64,000 nt of DNA from Antilocapra americana (Eukaryota; Chordata; Mammalia; Artiodactyla; Antilocapridae), in contig ML662442.1 of NCBI GenBank assembly GCA_007570785.1, forward strand, positions 63,203,392-63,267,391, in the 5' to 3' direction. The notes beneath the pieces are model-generated. The model saw nothing but the letters and a program-made list of their open reading frames with translations. It made no database searches and had not been told where the DNA came from. A program made the position numbers and the translations under genes. This document shows positions 10,910 through 24,284 of the stretch, in pieces. Each line of letters begins with the position of its first letter. Positions within the stretch are counted from its first letter, which is position 1.

Positions 10910-12929
10910 GCATATAAATCCAAATAACTCACTAGTATGCCAGACTTCTTTATATATCTATAAATTCGTCCATTCAGTAAATATTTTTGAGCAGCAGTTT
11001 TTTTTTCTCCCAATAGCATGTATTGGATAACCTTCAAGTGACCCTATAATATTGGACAGTCATTTTCTTCATTTTTTTGGTGAAGCCACCATGATGCTAT
11101 AGAGGTTTCTCTAACTTGCCTAATTGACAGCCGGTGAGGAGGGAGCCGGGAACAGCACCCAGCCTAACTGTGCCGTTGACCACTCCCCTGTCACTGAGAA
11201 CCAGGGCGTGGCTTTCCGAATAAGTTACAGAACCAGCCTTCAAAGAACTCAGGGACTAACGGAACTATGAAAACTCGATTTAATTAAAATATGAGATACA
11301 AGGTAATAACTAATATTGAAGCTTTGACATGTGTACCTTTCTGCTTTACAACCCTAAGATGTTCATTGAACCAAAGGCAGTTTGCTCAGACTATGAAGGA
11401 AAAGATCAAAGAAGTCTTAAAAATGGGTGAATACTGATATGTTGTGTGGTACAATCAAAAATTTACAAAGAATTTTTCTTTTTGGTCTTCTGGGAAGAAA
11501 ATCCACATTATAGCAATGTCTGTAATCTCTTTAGGAGCGCTGTAGGTCTGAGCAGAGAGGTGTCACAGCAAGGTCTGTGCAAAAGTCCTGTCCCCTGCTT
11601 GATGGCACCAGCCACTCATTAAGACCACCTTTCCCCAGATGGGTGGTGGACCTCAGAGGTGGTCCACCTCCATTTACAAAGTTTCAGGGATTGTTTCTGC
11701 AGTGTTTTTTCAAAGATGCAGTGTTGTATTTGCTAAGTGAAGGGAGGAATTATGAGGAGAATCATGTAAGATGTTACGGAGAAATGTGGTTAAAAAAAAA
11801 AATCTTTCCGTATAATTGAAGCCATAGTGGAGAATGATGTATTGTTTTGGGGAATGAAAGAGGAAGAAGTAGACATTGCGGCTTATAAGACATGCACTGA
11901 TACAGAAGTGTTCATTTCCTTGTCACCTGTCAGACACAGCCAGCAGATCTGTGCATCGTTTGGGGGCAGGAGTGCAATCCAGAGGACTAGCAGACAGTGT
12001 CAACTTCTGCCTGTGTCGTGGCTTCCCATTTTCTCAGCCCACTCCACTGGCTTTTCTTGGTCTTCCTGACTATGCTGTTGTCTTCATAGCACTTAATGCT
12101 CTTTCTCTGGCGGACCATTAACCCTTAGTAGCCGCAGTGTGTTTGCCATTTCCCTACTAGACTTGTGGAAGAGCTGCTGCATCGCGAATGTTCTTTGACA
12201 GGTTCATTTCACTGGCCAAGAATGCTATGTTTAGGAAAATGTAATGAGAAAATTCTCTTTGGATTAATCTGAGAAACACCATAAATCAAAACATTCATTC
12301 TTTGCTTAGATAACAAAGAAAGTTGCTCTTTTGGCAAGAATTATCAATTTTATGAACATGTAAGCACAAGCCTGTGTTTTGACTAGGATGTGTTGTTAGC
12401 GTCTCCAAAACTTACAATAGTTGAATTTGATCTAAGAAGTGTTGGAAATAGAAATGTGTTCTCAACAATGAAATTTAAGAATGTGCTGTTTTTAAATGTG
12501 GAGATATAAACAATCAGTGAGCGAGCTGGATGTGGATACGGTGTTCCCATTTCTAGAGATGCTCAGCAGCCAGATGACAGTTCTGCCTCTAGCAAGGCAG
12601 TATTACTATTGGCTGTGTCATGGTGTGTCCCTTTCTTGATTCGCTCATTTGGCTTACTGAGAGCTCATAATGAGGAGAGGTTAAAGGAGAACTAAAGATT
12701 TAGAAAACTGAATATTTTGCATATCTAATGTCTTCAGAAGTGAAGTATATCTTCTCTATGCAAGATTTTATCTCAGTAAAATTAAACAGGAAAAGAAAAA
12801 AAAAACAGAGTACTTCCTACAACCTCTAAAGGATATTTATAAAGTCCATGGAGAGTTTTTAAAAATTAATAACTCTGGACATACACCTGCAAACCAGAGT
12901 CATCATTTTAATTTAAGATTCAGTCCACT

Positions 12930-13040
12930 CATGGAACAAACATTTATTGAGTGCCTGCTGTGTGCAGATACTGGGCTAGGTGATGGGCTGTACAGAGGAG
13001 AAGGCCTCGCTTACAAGGAGGCCAGCATGGTATCAACAGA
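12930..13040. repeat. MIR/L2-class ancient repeat fragment
   Basis: Contains the mammal-wide block ACAAACATTTATTGAGTGCC followed by TGTGTGCAGATACTGGGC and a run ending in AAGGCCTCGCTTACAAGGAG. Family assignment within the MIR/L2 group is uncertain. Confidence 0.55.
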
Positions 13041-13249
13041 GATTTGGAGACGCATGAATGAGTAGCACTCAGAATCATCACCTTTTCCTGAGGGAAGCAG
13101 TGAGTCTCCATAAGCAAGGCGTGTTATGGAGTTTTTAATGCTGTTGTTTATTATTGCAGATGGCCTTTTACCCAGTAGGGTTTAAGTGTTCCTCCTCTTC
13201 TCCTTTTAAAATAATAATCCTAGGCAGGCCTTTTTTTTTTTTTTTTTTT

Positions 13250-13480
13250 GTGACTTCCTAGGTGCCAAGCTGTTTTAGGACTTAGATCTGTTATCTCGTT
13301 TTATTCTCTCAGCAGCTTTATAAAGCTGGCACTGCACTAATCTCTGTTTCACAGAAGTAGGAACAGAGATTTAGAATGCTTGAGAAAAGTACCAAGATCA
13401 GAGAGTGGCAGAACCAGGATTCAGCCTAGGCTCTTAAGGCACTAAAGCCCCTGCTCTTAACCACTAGACTCTTATGCAAA
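13250..13480 (+). repeat. MIR SINE
   Basis: Shows the MIR order: CTAGGTGCCAAGCTGTTTTA, TCTCGTTTTATTCTCTCAGC, TCTCTGTTTCACAGAAG, GAGTGGCAGAACCAGGATTC, then CTGCTCTTAACCACTA. Confidence 0.8.
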
Positions 13481-14146
13481 CCACAGTAGTGGACAGAACT
13501 TGTATTTTATAGATTTCTGTCTTGACAGAGAGTGAGAATGAGCATGTGAGCACTTAGGAAACGGAAGACATTGTTCTGTTGTTTAAATAAAAGTATTTAC
13601 AAATAAAAAGGTTATAAAGGTGACAGTAGGAGACAGTGAACAAGGCCGTTTTTCCACCTTTCCTAATACACTGGACAGTCTTTCCAAGGAAAAACTGCCT
13701 CCTTACAGGGGCCAGTGGGACAAAAATTTATATATATATGTAGCAGGTATGAAATGATTTGCTAATAGAACAGAGTGCACCCTAATAAAGTCCTCATAGT
13801 AAAGAGCTGTGTAATCCTGTGTGAATCTGTTGCCCTGATGTCTGGGGAACTGTATAAGAGCAGAGTTGTGTGTACATGTATAATTGATGTGCCCATGACT
13901 ATTTGTAAGTGTACCTGTTGTTGTGCCATGGGCCAAGCCTTACGTATGTTTTGTTATTAGAAACTTAATAGACGAGAAAAATGAAAATGATTATAAGCCT
14001 AGTGAAACCCACTTTTCCCAGAGAAGTTTGATCAGCACTTCTGTGTTTATAAAGTCATTAAAACTGCATATGAGTTTTATAAACTTAAAAATGAGGAAAT
14101 TGGCCCAGAAAGGTTAAATGCTGCCTCAGTTCACATTTACCCTTTC

Positions 14147-14352
14147 TGAGCTTCCTTGGCAGTGCAATAATAAAGAATCTGCCTGTCATTGAAGGAGATG
14201 CAAGAGATGTAGGTTCGATCCCTGGGTCTGGAAGATCCCCTGGAGGAGGAAATGGCAACCCATTCCAGTATTCTTGCCTGGGAAATCCCATGGACAGAGG
14301 AGCCTGGTGGGCTACCATCCATGGAGTTGCAAAGAGTTGGCATGACTGAGCA
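14147..14352 (+). mobile_element. Bov-tA SINE
   Basis: Runs from GAGCTTCCTTGGCAGTGCAA through the B-box block AGGTTCGATCCCTGG to GGCATGACTGAGCATTCACA. Small insertions in the tRNA-derived part mark it as moderately diverged. Confidence 0.92.
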
Positions 14353-14489
14353 TTCACACACAGTTCATAGCTATATGGCAGCATCATCTTGCTAAGAGGT
14401 GGTACTCTCAGTTTTAATTGTCATGGATTAGGGGTAAAGAAATAATTCAATATTGCAAGGTACTTTTTGCTCCTGTAGGAGACAGCTGG

Positions 14490-14670
14490 AGTTCATACGC
14501 TAATGGGATGATACTAAGCAAGTTCCCTTTTTTAAAGCCTCAATCTCTGCATCTATAAAATGAGGATTAGAATAGGAATGATTTTCCAGGTTTGTGGGGG
14601 TTAGATGAGGTCATGCAAGTAAAGCAACGTACCCTGGGTAACGCACTCCATCTGTGTAATGTTTGTCGTC
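14490..14670 (-). repeat. MIR SINE fragment, antisense
   Basis: Antisense MIR blocks: TCTGCATCTATAAAATGAGG, GATTAGAATAGGAATGATTT, GGTTAGATGAGGTCATGCAA and GTAAAGCAACGTACC. Confidence 0.7.
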
Positions 14671-15536
14671 ATTCTCTTCATTTTATAAGTGTCTTATAAA
14701 ACAAAGGCTTCCAAGTTGTGTTTGCTTATTGCGGACAGAGCTGCAGAGCACATTTAGAGCCAGGTTCTTGATTTCCGTCTGGGGCATTGCCCATCCCTCT
14801 GTGCATACTTTATTTGCATTCTGTGCTTTCTTTTTTTTTTTTAATCACCTCCCACTATGGGAACCAGCTGGCTTTCCTTTCTGTCCTAGAGTAGTTGTAA
14901 GAACTGAAGATGTTTAAACCCATTTGATTTTCCTCAGGGTTCAGAAGAAGAGAAGGCTTAGCACAATATGTGTAGCCGATCAGCACAGGGTTGTATTGAT
15001 TGATTATCCTGGCCTATCAATAGTGTATCTTTGCTCGGGATGCTGTGATTGTTTCCCTGCTTCAAAATGAGAGTTTGAAATTTCCCTCTGGCCCTAGCAA
15101 CCGAGATAAGGGGGACATTTAGGTGCCAAGTCTCATTCTGCAGTCTAGCCTCTCTGAGCTACCCATGTTAACATATGGTGGTCTAGAGAGATATCTTCTT
15201 CCTTCACTTAATCAACAAACAGAAAAGGGGGCTGCCCTTTGGGAGCTTATGAAACTTCTAAACTACAGCTATTCTCTGTAGTGTGTAGTTGGGGCCCAGC
15301 CCATCTAAAAATCCAGGTATCTTCCCTGTGTTAGAGTGGGGTTAAGATCAACACCCTCATTTTCTTTTCTTTCTTCTTATCTGATGAACTTCAAAATTAA
15401 CATACAGACGGTTATTCAATAATTGTAAAGCCAAACATTTGATGGTTGTGATATCCTAGGAAGAGCAACATATTATGTGTCAGAAGAAATTAATAAAAAA
15501 AAATTATATTTGTATTTTTTTCCTGCCACTTTTTTC

Positions 15537-15737
15537 CTGAGTGATAGTCGCTCAGTTGTGTTTGACTCTTTGTGACCCATGGACTGTAGCCCATCAGGCT
15601 CCTCTGTCCATGGGATTCTCCAGACAAGAGTACTGGAGTGGGTAGCCATTTACTTCTCCAGGGATCTTCCCAACCCAAGGATCGAACCCAGGTCTCTTGC
15701 ATAACAGGCAAATCCTTTGCCATCTGAGCCACCAAGT
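15537..15737 (-). mobile_element. Bov-tA SINE, antisense
   Basis: From GAGTGATAGTCGCTCAGTTG through CTCCAGACAAGAGTACTGG and AAGGATCGAACCCAGGTCTC to CCATCTGAGCCACCAAG, in reverse orientation. With the plus-strand copy at 14147 it forms an inverted SINE pair about 1.2 kb apart. Confidence 0.93.
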
Positions 15738-17063
15738 AGATAATTTGCAATAGGGTACATACACAATATGAGGAAGAAAGAACAAAGTCAAAGTTGACTG
15801 TGATCTGAGAGTTGGTTAATGTGTTTCCTTTATCAGAAACAAAAAATCAAGAGCAAGAAGAGACAGTTGTGTTTTTTATCCTGTTTTCAGGGGAATGGAG
15901 TTCATTAAAGATAAATTTGGTTTTAGCCATGTTTATTATAAGACATAGCAGTATAAAGTAACGTGTAAGTAAAGAAAATAAAGATGTACTTTTGCTTACA
16001 AATTATCTGTGATAAATTTTGTAGACCATTATCAGAATCACTTTGGGAGCCTTTGCACACTCTTCTCTCCTCCCAGAAGGATGTGTCAGATCCTCTTGGT
16101 AGAGGGCAGAAAGGCAGTGTTTAAAAATTTTCCCCAAATATTACCTAGTCTAAAGAAAAGAATATGCAGGACACTAATATAATTTACCTAACTCCGTATC
16201 ATTTCCAGATTTCAGGAGGTTTCCTAAAAACCAAGGGCCAAGATAGGGAGTTAGTCAGAGCAGTTGATTCTGTATCAAGATACAGAAGCTGCCAGTTAGT
16301 TGTTCTGGAGTCGGAAGGTTGAGGTCCAGGCTAGGAGTGTGCTGACTTCATGCTGAATGACCAGTTAGTGACCCAGATTCCATTTGCTTGGATGGCAGGA
16401 ATGATCTCCAGGTGGAATCTGAGAGACCAACCCAGTGGTCACCAGTGGAAGGGAAGGGAGCTAGATGGGTCATTATCCAAGTTGCCTTGTTGTCCTTTTT
16501 CATATCAGGGACAGGATTAGCTACAGGATGATGTTTTTTTCTGGGCAATCAGGAATGCATATGGGCCTGGAGACAGGAAATCCTTCCTTTAGAGGACAGC
16601 AGCTGTTACAAAGGAAATTAAAGCAGTTTGTGATGGCCCAGGGCCTGGCGATCACTTTAGGAAGCAGATCTGCTCTGTCTGCCAGTCATCTGTGTCTGTC
16701 CCACCTCTGTCTCCAACCCTCCTCTGTGAAGACTTTCTCTCTTGGGCTGATTGTTCCCTGAGTACACACGGGCCCTCCCCTTGGACAACACAAGAGGGAA
16801 TCCTTTGTTGACTATTACTCACTTCCAGATACTGCAGGAGATTGTATTTAAAAATTTAGGGCAAAGACATATTTTCTATCAGGATATACTTAATTATGTT
16901 TTGACGGTAAAATATTTTACACTGTGTGTTGAATCTATGTAAATATATATTCAGTTAAAGTTTTGCATTTTAAATTTTGTAGCTTGTCATGTTAATTGGA
17001 AGAAGTAATTATGGTCTAATAGGAATCTTCTCTTTTTTCTTTTTTTGATTTGTAACGTTTTAG

Positions 17064-17213
17064 TGCTGCCAACTGTCCCTATTCAGAACTCAATTTGAAT
17101 AAAGACCGAATTTTCCCAGATCGTTTAAGTGGTGAAATGCCTCCAGCTAGTCCATCATTTCCAAGAAGTAAAAGGGCAGACACAAATGAAATCTCTTCAT
17201 CTCCTGAAACCAG
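17064..17213 (+). CDS. L3MBTL3: L3MBTL3 coding exon: end of zinc finger and Ser-rich linker
   Basis: Completes the split serine and reads AANCPYSELNLNKDRIFPDR, then LSGEMPPASPSFPRSKR and a Ser/Thr-rich stretch ending SSSPET. The NCPYSE cysteine is the last ligand of the C2HC finger. It ends two bases into an arginine codon at CCAG|GTAATA. Differences from human (for example R and S for N and K in the linker) fall in the low-complexity part. Confidence 0.96.
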
Positions 17214-18539
17214 GTAATAATATTAGTGTTATTCAGAGGTACTGTGGCTGAAAGACATTTTTTTCCTTAGGTGTTTTATGTTCTATGGTGATGTCTTCCA
17301 GTACACTATTGAAAATGCCCCTGACTTAATGTGAAATAATGGTGAGGGTCAATACTTGGACTTAAAAAAATGTACATGAATTTTTTATAAAAGTATATGC
17401 ACATCAGGCAAGATTTCTCTTGTTCATCTTTTAGCTGAACTTGCTTGATCTTAGAAGTTTGAAGATCCCAGTCGTTTTATTTCCTGCTAATTCATATTTC
17501 TCAATGAACTGATCCATATTTATGTCAGATCATCCTATGTAAAGGACATGGTAGATACCCTGTGAAGAATGGACTTTCTTTTTAGTGCTCATTATATGCC
17601 ACATGCTTATATATATGTTGTTTCATATAATTATTAGGGTATTCATTGTACAATATGCTCAGTCATTTGGTTTTGATTTCACTTGTGGAGTTAAGTTGGA
17701 ATGTTTTAACCTCTGTGGATTATTCACTAAAGAACCAAGTTTTGTTTGATGTATCTTTAAGTAAGTGGCCTCTGTCCTTGCATTGACTGAAGATACTACA
17801 AAAAGAAAACAGTAATAGAAAGATGATCGTTTGCACTTATGTTTGGGGACTTTTCTTTTATGGAGAGTTTTTAAAATCTAAGGCAATGTAGTTCTTTCAT
17901 TATTTTAATATTTGATAACTTCTATTCTCACAGATGTACCAAGTGAACATTTAAATTAATGTCTGATTCTCAGTTCACAGCAATGTTGTTGAAGCAATGG
18001 CATTTAAAGTATCAATATCCTCATAGAAAAGCAGTTTTGCCCTATGGATGAAGGAGAATTGGAACCTCTTTAATTAAAACTAACAGTGATGATTTATTCT
18101 TAATCCTTGAAACCATGACTAACGTAACCTAAACTCATTCACCTAACTCAGAACCCTATAATGAGGGCATATTACTTGAGAAAATTTACTTTAAGACAAA
18201 TGAAGTACTAATTCACATAGTAGTGATTATAGCAACAGAGTTCATTGACTCACAAGGAGGTAAGGATCCCTAAAGTTTTGATTTCAGAAGCTAAGATATT
18301 GTGTAAAATTTTAAAAGGTACTCTGATCTTACAGGCTTTTCACTAACTTTCTGGGCTCTGGGCTCGATACGTGGGCTCAGTTTCCTCATAGCAGAAAGGA
18401 AAATGTTAACAAATAAAAGGTTGTTAATAAAGAACTGTAATCTTATGACTTGAGAATGTAGCTTTAAGGTAGAATTAACAGTGTTGAAGTTAGCTGGCTT
18501 CTTTGCTGTAAGTAAATCTGTATGAAAGTATTTAATATT

Positions 18540-18770
18540 TTTTAAAAGATTTTTATTAGAGTATAGTTGATTTAAAATGCTGTGTTAGTTTCAAGTATAC
18601 AGCAAAGTGAATCAGTTATACATATGTCCATTCTTCTTTAGATTCTTTTCCCATATTGGCCATTACAGAGTACTGAGTAGAGTTCCCCGTGTTACACAGT
18701 AGATCCTTAATTAGTTATTTGTTTTATACATAGTAGTGTGTATAGCAAGCATGAAATTTTTTGATCACTG
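18540..18770 (-). mobile_element. L1 3' UTR fragment, antisense
   Basis: Antisense ruminant L1 3' end: TTATTAGAGTATAGTTGATT, GTTAGTTTCAAGTATACAGC, GAATCAGTTATACATATGTC, then AGTTCCCCGTGTTACACAGT. Confidence 0.82.
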
Positions 18771-19424
18771 ATTCTTTTACCTGATCTTAAGAGTGTTAAG
18801 GTGTACAAAGCTCTGAGAACAGTGAGTAATAAGTAATCAGTCCTCAAAAAATGTTAGTTTTTATTAGTTTTGTTGCAAGAGGAATAGTTTGCTTATTTGT
18901 TTCTTTTATTCCAGAGAAGCAAAGTAAGGCCGGCACATTTTTTTAAATATATGCGTATACCTAGGTTAAACTTCGAATAGAGTACTCAAACAAGATGATT
19001 CTCAGGATGTCAGATAATGTTCTCTCCTCTTTTCCCATAATCATTACACATGTGGATGGAGTTTCCAAGTCAGGTTTTAACACATTTTATTTGTGTCCTT
19101 CATAATAATTTGCAAAACATTGGTCCACCAGACTATTTTTTTTTTTAAGGCATTTGGCACAGCAAGAGACAGCTAGCACCCTGAGAAGCAGACCTTGAGA
19201 CAAAGATTTGATTGCAGGTGGTTTATTTAAGAGGTGAGGAAAGCGCCAGTGGGGGAGCAAGGAGGTGAGGCCAGGAAGGGAAGACAGCTGGTAAAAGCTT
19301 TGCTGTCACACCAGCTACCACTGTGGACAGCAGGAACACAGTCCTGCTGGGGCCTCTCTGGGAGACTGTGTGAAACACATGTCTCAGGCTGTCCCACTAT
19401 AGGGATGAGTATGCTCAGCTATTT

Positions 19425-19485
19425 TAAACACTTGTAAAGCAGTTATCCTTCAATTAAAAAAATAAATAAAGTGGAAAAAACAAAC
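19425..19485 (+). mobile_element. Very short L1 3' end with A-rich tail
   Basis: Only the last ~35 bases of ruminant L1 remain (TTGTAAAGCAGTTATCCTTC then AATTAAAAAAATAAATAAAG), followed by an A-rich tail. This is a heavily 5'-truncated insertion lying inside an older sequence (about 19150-19700) that I could not assign. Confidence 0.7.
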
Positions 19486-20029
19486 AAACAAAAAAACACA
19501 CCAGAGTTCTCTTCAGCCACAGAGCGAAGCTGCCAGGGTGGAAGGATGAGCGAATGCCCCAGCACATCCCCTGCAGCAAAGCAGGCAGAGCTGCCAGACC
19601 CTGGGTAATCCTTGGGAAGGCAGAGCAGGTAAGACAAGTGGGGACAGTGGGTGTCCAGGGGACATGGGCCAGGCACGGCTGACTGTCTGCTGCACCAGCC
19701 TAGTCACCCATTTCAAGTGCCAGCCAGGCACCAGAATGAAGTATGCTGACATTACTTTTGATCAGGAACAGAAATAATAGGGCCAGATACATGAACATTT
19801 GGAGGAATACGTATGTCCTGTTCATACCACAAAAGGTATTTTAAGGGCTAGTACATAGGCCACCTGCTGGGAATAGACCCATGGACGAAAGGTGTTCTTT
19901 ATCTGTGCTTCCCAGCCTGACTCCATATCTGATCCCCTGACATCTCTAATATTCAGATTAGGGGCCCAGCCAGCCAGAATCTTTCAGTCTGGAGCCCAGG
20001 AGCCTCCATTTTTAAAGTTCACTTGGGAA

Positions 20030-20530
20030 TATCTCTCCCTGCTTAAAATTTTCAGTGACATCTCATTACTCTTGGAATTAAAGGCCTAATTCTGAACATA
20101 GCCTGCAAAACCAGTGTTATCTGGCATCTGCTGAACCCCTAGCTTTTTTCCTATCAGGTCGTTTTTAAACTTAATGCTTCAGCTGCCTTGGTCCTCAAAC
20201 CTTTTCTCTCTGCCTTGAACCCCCATCTCTACCCTGTCCTAGTGAGTCTCACCTCATGGGCTGAAGGGTAACTCCCTTCTCCCCAGGAAAGCTTCATGCT
20301 TTGCTGCAGACCCTGGGTCAGGTTCCTCATTACCTGCTTTCGTGTCACACATCCCCAAACTGTCAATGGCTCTCTGTAAATACTCCCTCTGCGTCTGTGT
20401 GCTTGTCTCAATGGTAAGCCCCACAGGGCAGAGGCCGCATCGTCTCTGACTCTGAGACGCCCTCAGTGCCAAGTACCCTACCCGGCACTCAGTGAGCCTG
20501 GAAGGCTGCCGTGAGTCATGCGCTAGCCTG
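20030..20530 (+). repeat. L2 LINE 3' end
   Basis: Follows the diverged L2 3' order: TTAAAGGCCTAATTCTGAAC, then a CTGCCTTGGTCCTCAAACC region, TCCCCAGGAAAGCTTCATGC, GTAAGCCCCACAGGGCAGAG and GTACCCTACCCGGCACTCAG. Boundaries are approximate. Confidence 0.7.
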
Positions 20531-22803
20531 CAGAGGAGGCCTACCAGTCATGTCCCCTGAGAGGCCACCTCCGTGTAGCCTTTTTATTTTTTATTCCAGT
20601 AAAACTTCTTACTTCTTCAACTTTGTACAGTCCCCACACCAGATGTCTAAGAGGTGATTATGAAATGATGAGATAAAGCCCCCAGTCACATACCTGTGCT
20701 TTTATAAATTAGTGTTTCCCAAACTGTTGTTTGCCTACCTCCCCACATAGAAAACCACACCGCACAAAGGACAACGTTTGTATGTCGCGGTGAGAAAGTG
20801 GTTGGGACGCCTCTGGGTGACCAGGCAGGGGCCCTGTTTACCGACAGGGCCACCCGGCAACAACATCCCAGAACGCCTGTACCTGAGGCTCAGGGCATCC
20901 TCGCTGGGAAGCTCTGCTTCACGTTAAGAGGGCTCTGCCTTGGCTACTTTTGTAGGTGTCCTGAGTGTTTGGGTCTGTTTTCTTTACAGAGACTTGTCAA
21001 ATGGGTGGTCAGCTAATGAATGAGTTGCCAGTGTGTGCATAGCTAGAAATATGAGATTGTAATCCTTTCCCAGCTGTCCATTCATTCATCACATGCATAA
21101 GGAGTGTCAGTATTGTGTCTGGAGCTTTCAGTGAGATGTTTTCCTTGGGAGATCAGCAGCTCATGTCTGCCCTCACTGACCTCCTGGCAGCAGATGGTAA
21201 GGCTGGTGGGCTCTGCCAGTCAGTGGAGGTTTCTGAGGACTAGTAACCTTACATCTCTATATGTCTGCAGCTAAGTAAGAGAACGTGTTTCTCTATATAT
21301 CTGAATAAAACCTTTCAAAGTTTCAAACTTTGTTTTGCATCAGAAATATCAGATGCTTGTTAAAATGCAACCCTTAAGGTACTGTCTTCAGAAGATACTG
21401 ACTCAGAAAATGTAAGCTGCATCCCAGTTCATTTTTAACAGGCACCTCCAGATGATGGAAGCAAGTGATCTATAACCTAGACCTTGAGAATCATTACTGA
21501 ATATAAAGACACTTCTCCAGAGTAATAGTTCATGATGTGTCACCAAACAAAGAACATCAGCATCTGTCCGATGTAGTATTATTCTGGTGAATATATTCTA
21601 TAGCTGCTTGTCATTGTGTTTCTAAATTAGGTGCTATCTCTGTTTAAAATCACATAATGTTTTAAGGTCCCGTGTTGTTTAAGCCTGCTTAGAGATAAGC
21701 ACAGAAACATAATAAAGCATTTAAAAAATACCTGCAATGCTTATATTAACTTGCAAGGCAAATGCCCATTACTAATCTATATCCAAAGAAAAAGTTCAAA
21801 TCAGTCTTATCTAGGCCATTAAAACAGCTTTTCAAGTTGTAGATCCAGTGTTGCTACTCTGAGAATTATGTGGAGCAGTTACAGGACTTGCAGCTTCAAT
21901 CTGATTTACATAGTTAGGATGAATCAGATTTGCCCATCTGTACCCAAAAGAAGGGCTTTATGAAACAGATGGGAATACAGACTAACATAAAATATAAAAC
22001 TGTAAGCATATATACATCTCTTTACTTTGCAAAACTGTAAAATCAAGTAGAGTAAAATTAGAGCCAAAAGTTCTAAAAGATGGCAAAAGTTAATTAGAAA
22101 TCTTCTGAAGCTTTGTTTTGCTTCCTGAGGTACTCTGGTCATGAGGACTTGGTATTAATGACTCAGAAAATCCCTTTAATCTGTGGGCATCCCCTGCCTA
22201 TTGTAAAGCCTCTCCCCCTTCCTCGCTTTAGTTGATACGCTGCCAGATATGGATTAGGAACTGTGGAAGTTTTCAAATATTCCAGTTGTTGGGAATCTGC
22301 ATCAAATCTATGCAGTTGTTTGGGTGTGCTAGGCAAGAGCTGGGTTATTAAAACACTTAGAATCCAGATGCCAACTGCTGTGACACCAGGTACCCATTCA
22401 GAATGTAAGGAAAAGATGACTGTTAATGTTGATGCATGGGAAGTTGTTAGAACAATATTGTAACAGGGTCTTATTTTATCTCCTCGAATAGCACTTATTT
22501 TTGACTCAGGAGATGCTTTTATATACACTAGAAAATGACATCTGTTCTCCTTTTCTATGACAGCAGCATGAGAGCAATGCAGTCCTGCTCTTCTTATGAC
22601 ATGATCTTTATTTACCAAATCTCACCTTATTGGTTAGGGCTTTTCATTTTATACAAGAATTGATAAATTAATTGAGGAATTCATTTTACTGGGGAGTTTC
22701 CTTGGCATCTTGATAACATCTACTATATTTACTTACTCATTATATTCCTTTCTTCACTAACATGTTCCTTGTGATAATTATAATTTAGTAGCCTTATTAA
22801 TTA

Positions 22804-23025
22804 GGGCTTCCCAGGTGGTGCTAGTGATAAACACCTACCTGCCAATGCAGGAGAGGCAAGAATCATGGGTTCAAGCCCTGAGTTGGGCAGATCCCTTGGA
22901 AGAGGGCATGGCAACACATCATAGTATTCTTTCCTAGAGAATTACGTAGACAGAAGAACCTGGCAGGCTACAGCCCATAGGGTTGCAAAGAGTTGGATAC
23001 AACTGAAGTGACTTAGTGTGCTCAC
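22804..23025 (+). mobile_element. Bov-tA SINE
   Basis: From GGGCTTCCCAGGTGGTGCTA, with TGCCAATGCAGGAGAGGCAA, to GGATACAACTGAAGTGACTTAG and the short tail. Diverged, with a small insertion in the B-box region. Confidence 0.92.
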
Positions 23026-24080
23026 ATCCTTATTAATAAAAATTTTTTATTTGTAGTCATTAGGTAAATAGTAAATTGTATTGACCTTTCCTGAGCTGTG
23101 TTTAGGAAAAATACTGTTACAACTACTGTTCGTGTATTGTCTCAAAAGGAATTTAATTTTTAAATATCTATTCAAATGTTAACTGTAGACATGGAAGTTT
23201 TATTTGCCATTGGTTTTATTTGCCATCTTTTTCAAATCCCTTTGAATGTGACAACCCCCTTGTTTGGACACAATCAGCACAATTTTCTCTTCATTTGTAG
23301 GAGGCATTTTGGGGACGATTCAGGTTCTCTAATTTTAAAGTTCCTCTAACATATTACTCTTAAGTTCCTCTAACATATTACTTCTTTTTTTTTTTTCTTT
23401 TCATATTACTTCTTATACTCTAAGATTTCCATTTGATTTTTTACCTGTTAGTGACCTCAGCCCAGAAACTTTTTTTTCAAACCTGGGGGTATGCAAAGAG
23501 ATATCCTTTTAATATTCAAATTAGGAAACTACATTTTTTTTTACAGCTCTCAACAACATTCACTGTGTCCCCACTTTTTCCTGGAAGTACAGGTAATTTA
23601 CAGTTCTAACAAAGCCCCAGTGAGGCTAGAGTAAGCTATTCTGGAAGGAGAACGATGGAGTGGTTTTGAGATATGAGCCAAGCCAAATTCATGCTGGAGT
23701 TAGAGAGCTGGCTGAAATCCCTGAATTGAAGCAGAATAATTGTTTCATATTTTTTCAGTATTATTTTTAACAGACTGATGACTAATTGAAACATAACTGG
23801 CTAGGGATTGTTTTTAAATGAAAAATAAACAAGCTTGAAAAAATCCAGCTGTTTGCATTCAAATGCTACCCGGTTGCTATGTATTTACTCTTCTTATGTT
23901 TGTTTCACTAATATTTACCACAGAGTCTAATTTGAGTAAGATGGTAAGACATCTAAAGCATGACATAATTAGAGAGGAAAAAAATAAAAGGGATGCTGAC
24001 TCAAAAAGAAAACATTTTTCCATTTGAGTCAATTCCACTGTCTTAATTAAAAGCCTACAGAATATTCTTCACTAAGATTT

Positions 24081-24284
24081 TGTGCTTAGTCACTCAGTCG
24101 TGTCCAACTCTTTGCGACCCCCATAGACAAGAGCTCGCCAGGCTCCTCTGTCCATGGGTATTCTCCTGGCAAGCATATGGAAGTGGTTGCCATGCCCTCC
24201 TCCAAGGGATCTTCCCGATCCAGGGATCGAACCCAGGTCTCCCGCATTGCAGGTGGATTCTTTACTGAACCACTAGGGAAGCCC
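24081..24284 (-). mobile_element. Bov-tA SINE, antisense
   Basis: From TGTGCTTAGTCACTCAGTCG through AGGGATCGAACCCAGGTCTC to GAACCACTAGGGAAGCCCT. Reverse orientation; an inverted partner of the copy at 22804. Confidence 0.93.

Larger units (their letters stand above)
8966..17063 (+). other. L3MBTL3: L3MBTL3 intron (8.1 kb)
   Basis: Holds a near full-length Tigger-type DNA transposon (10095-10909), MIR pieces (12930, 13250, 14490) and two Bov-tA SINEs (14147 plus, 15537 minus). The stretches 8966-10090, 10910-12920 and 15738-17060 contain no element I recognise. The acceptor is TAACGTTTTAG. Confidence 0.8.
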
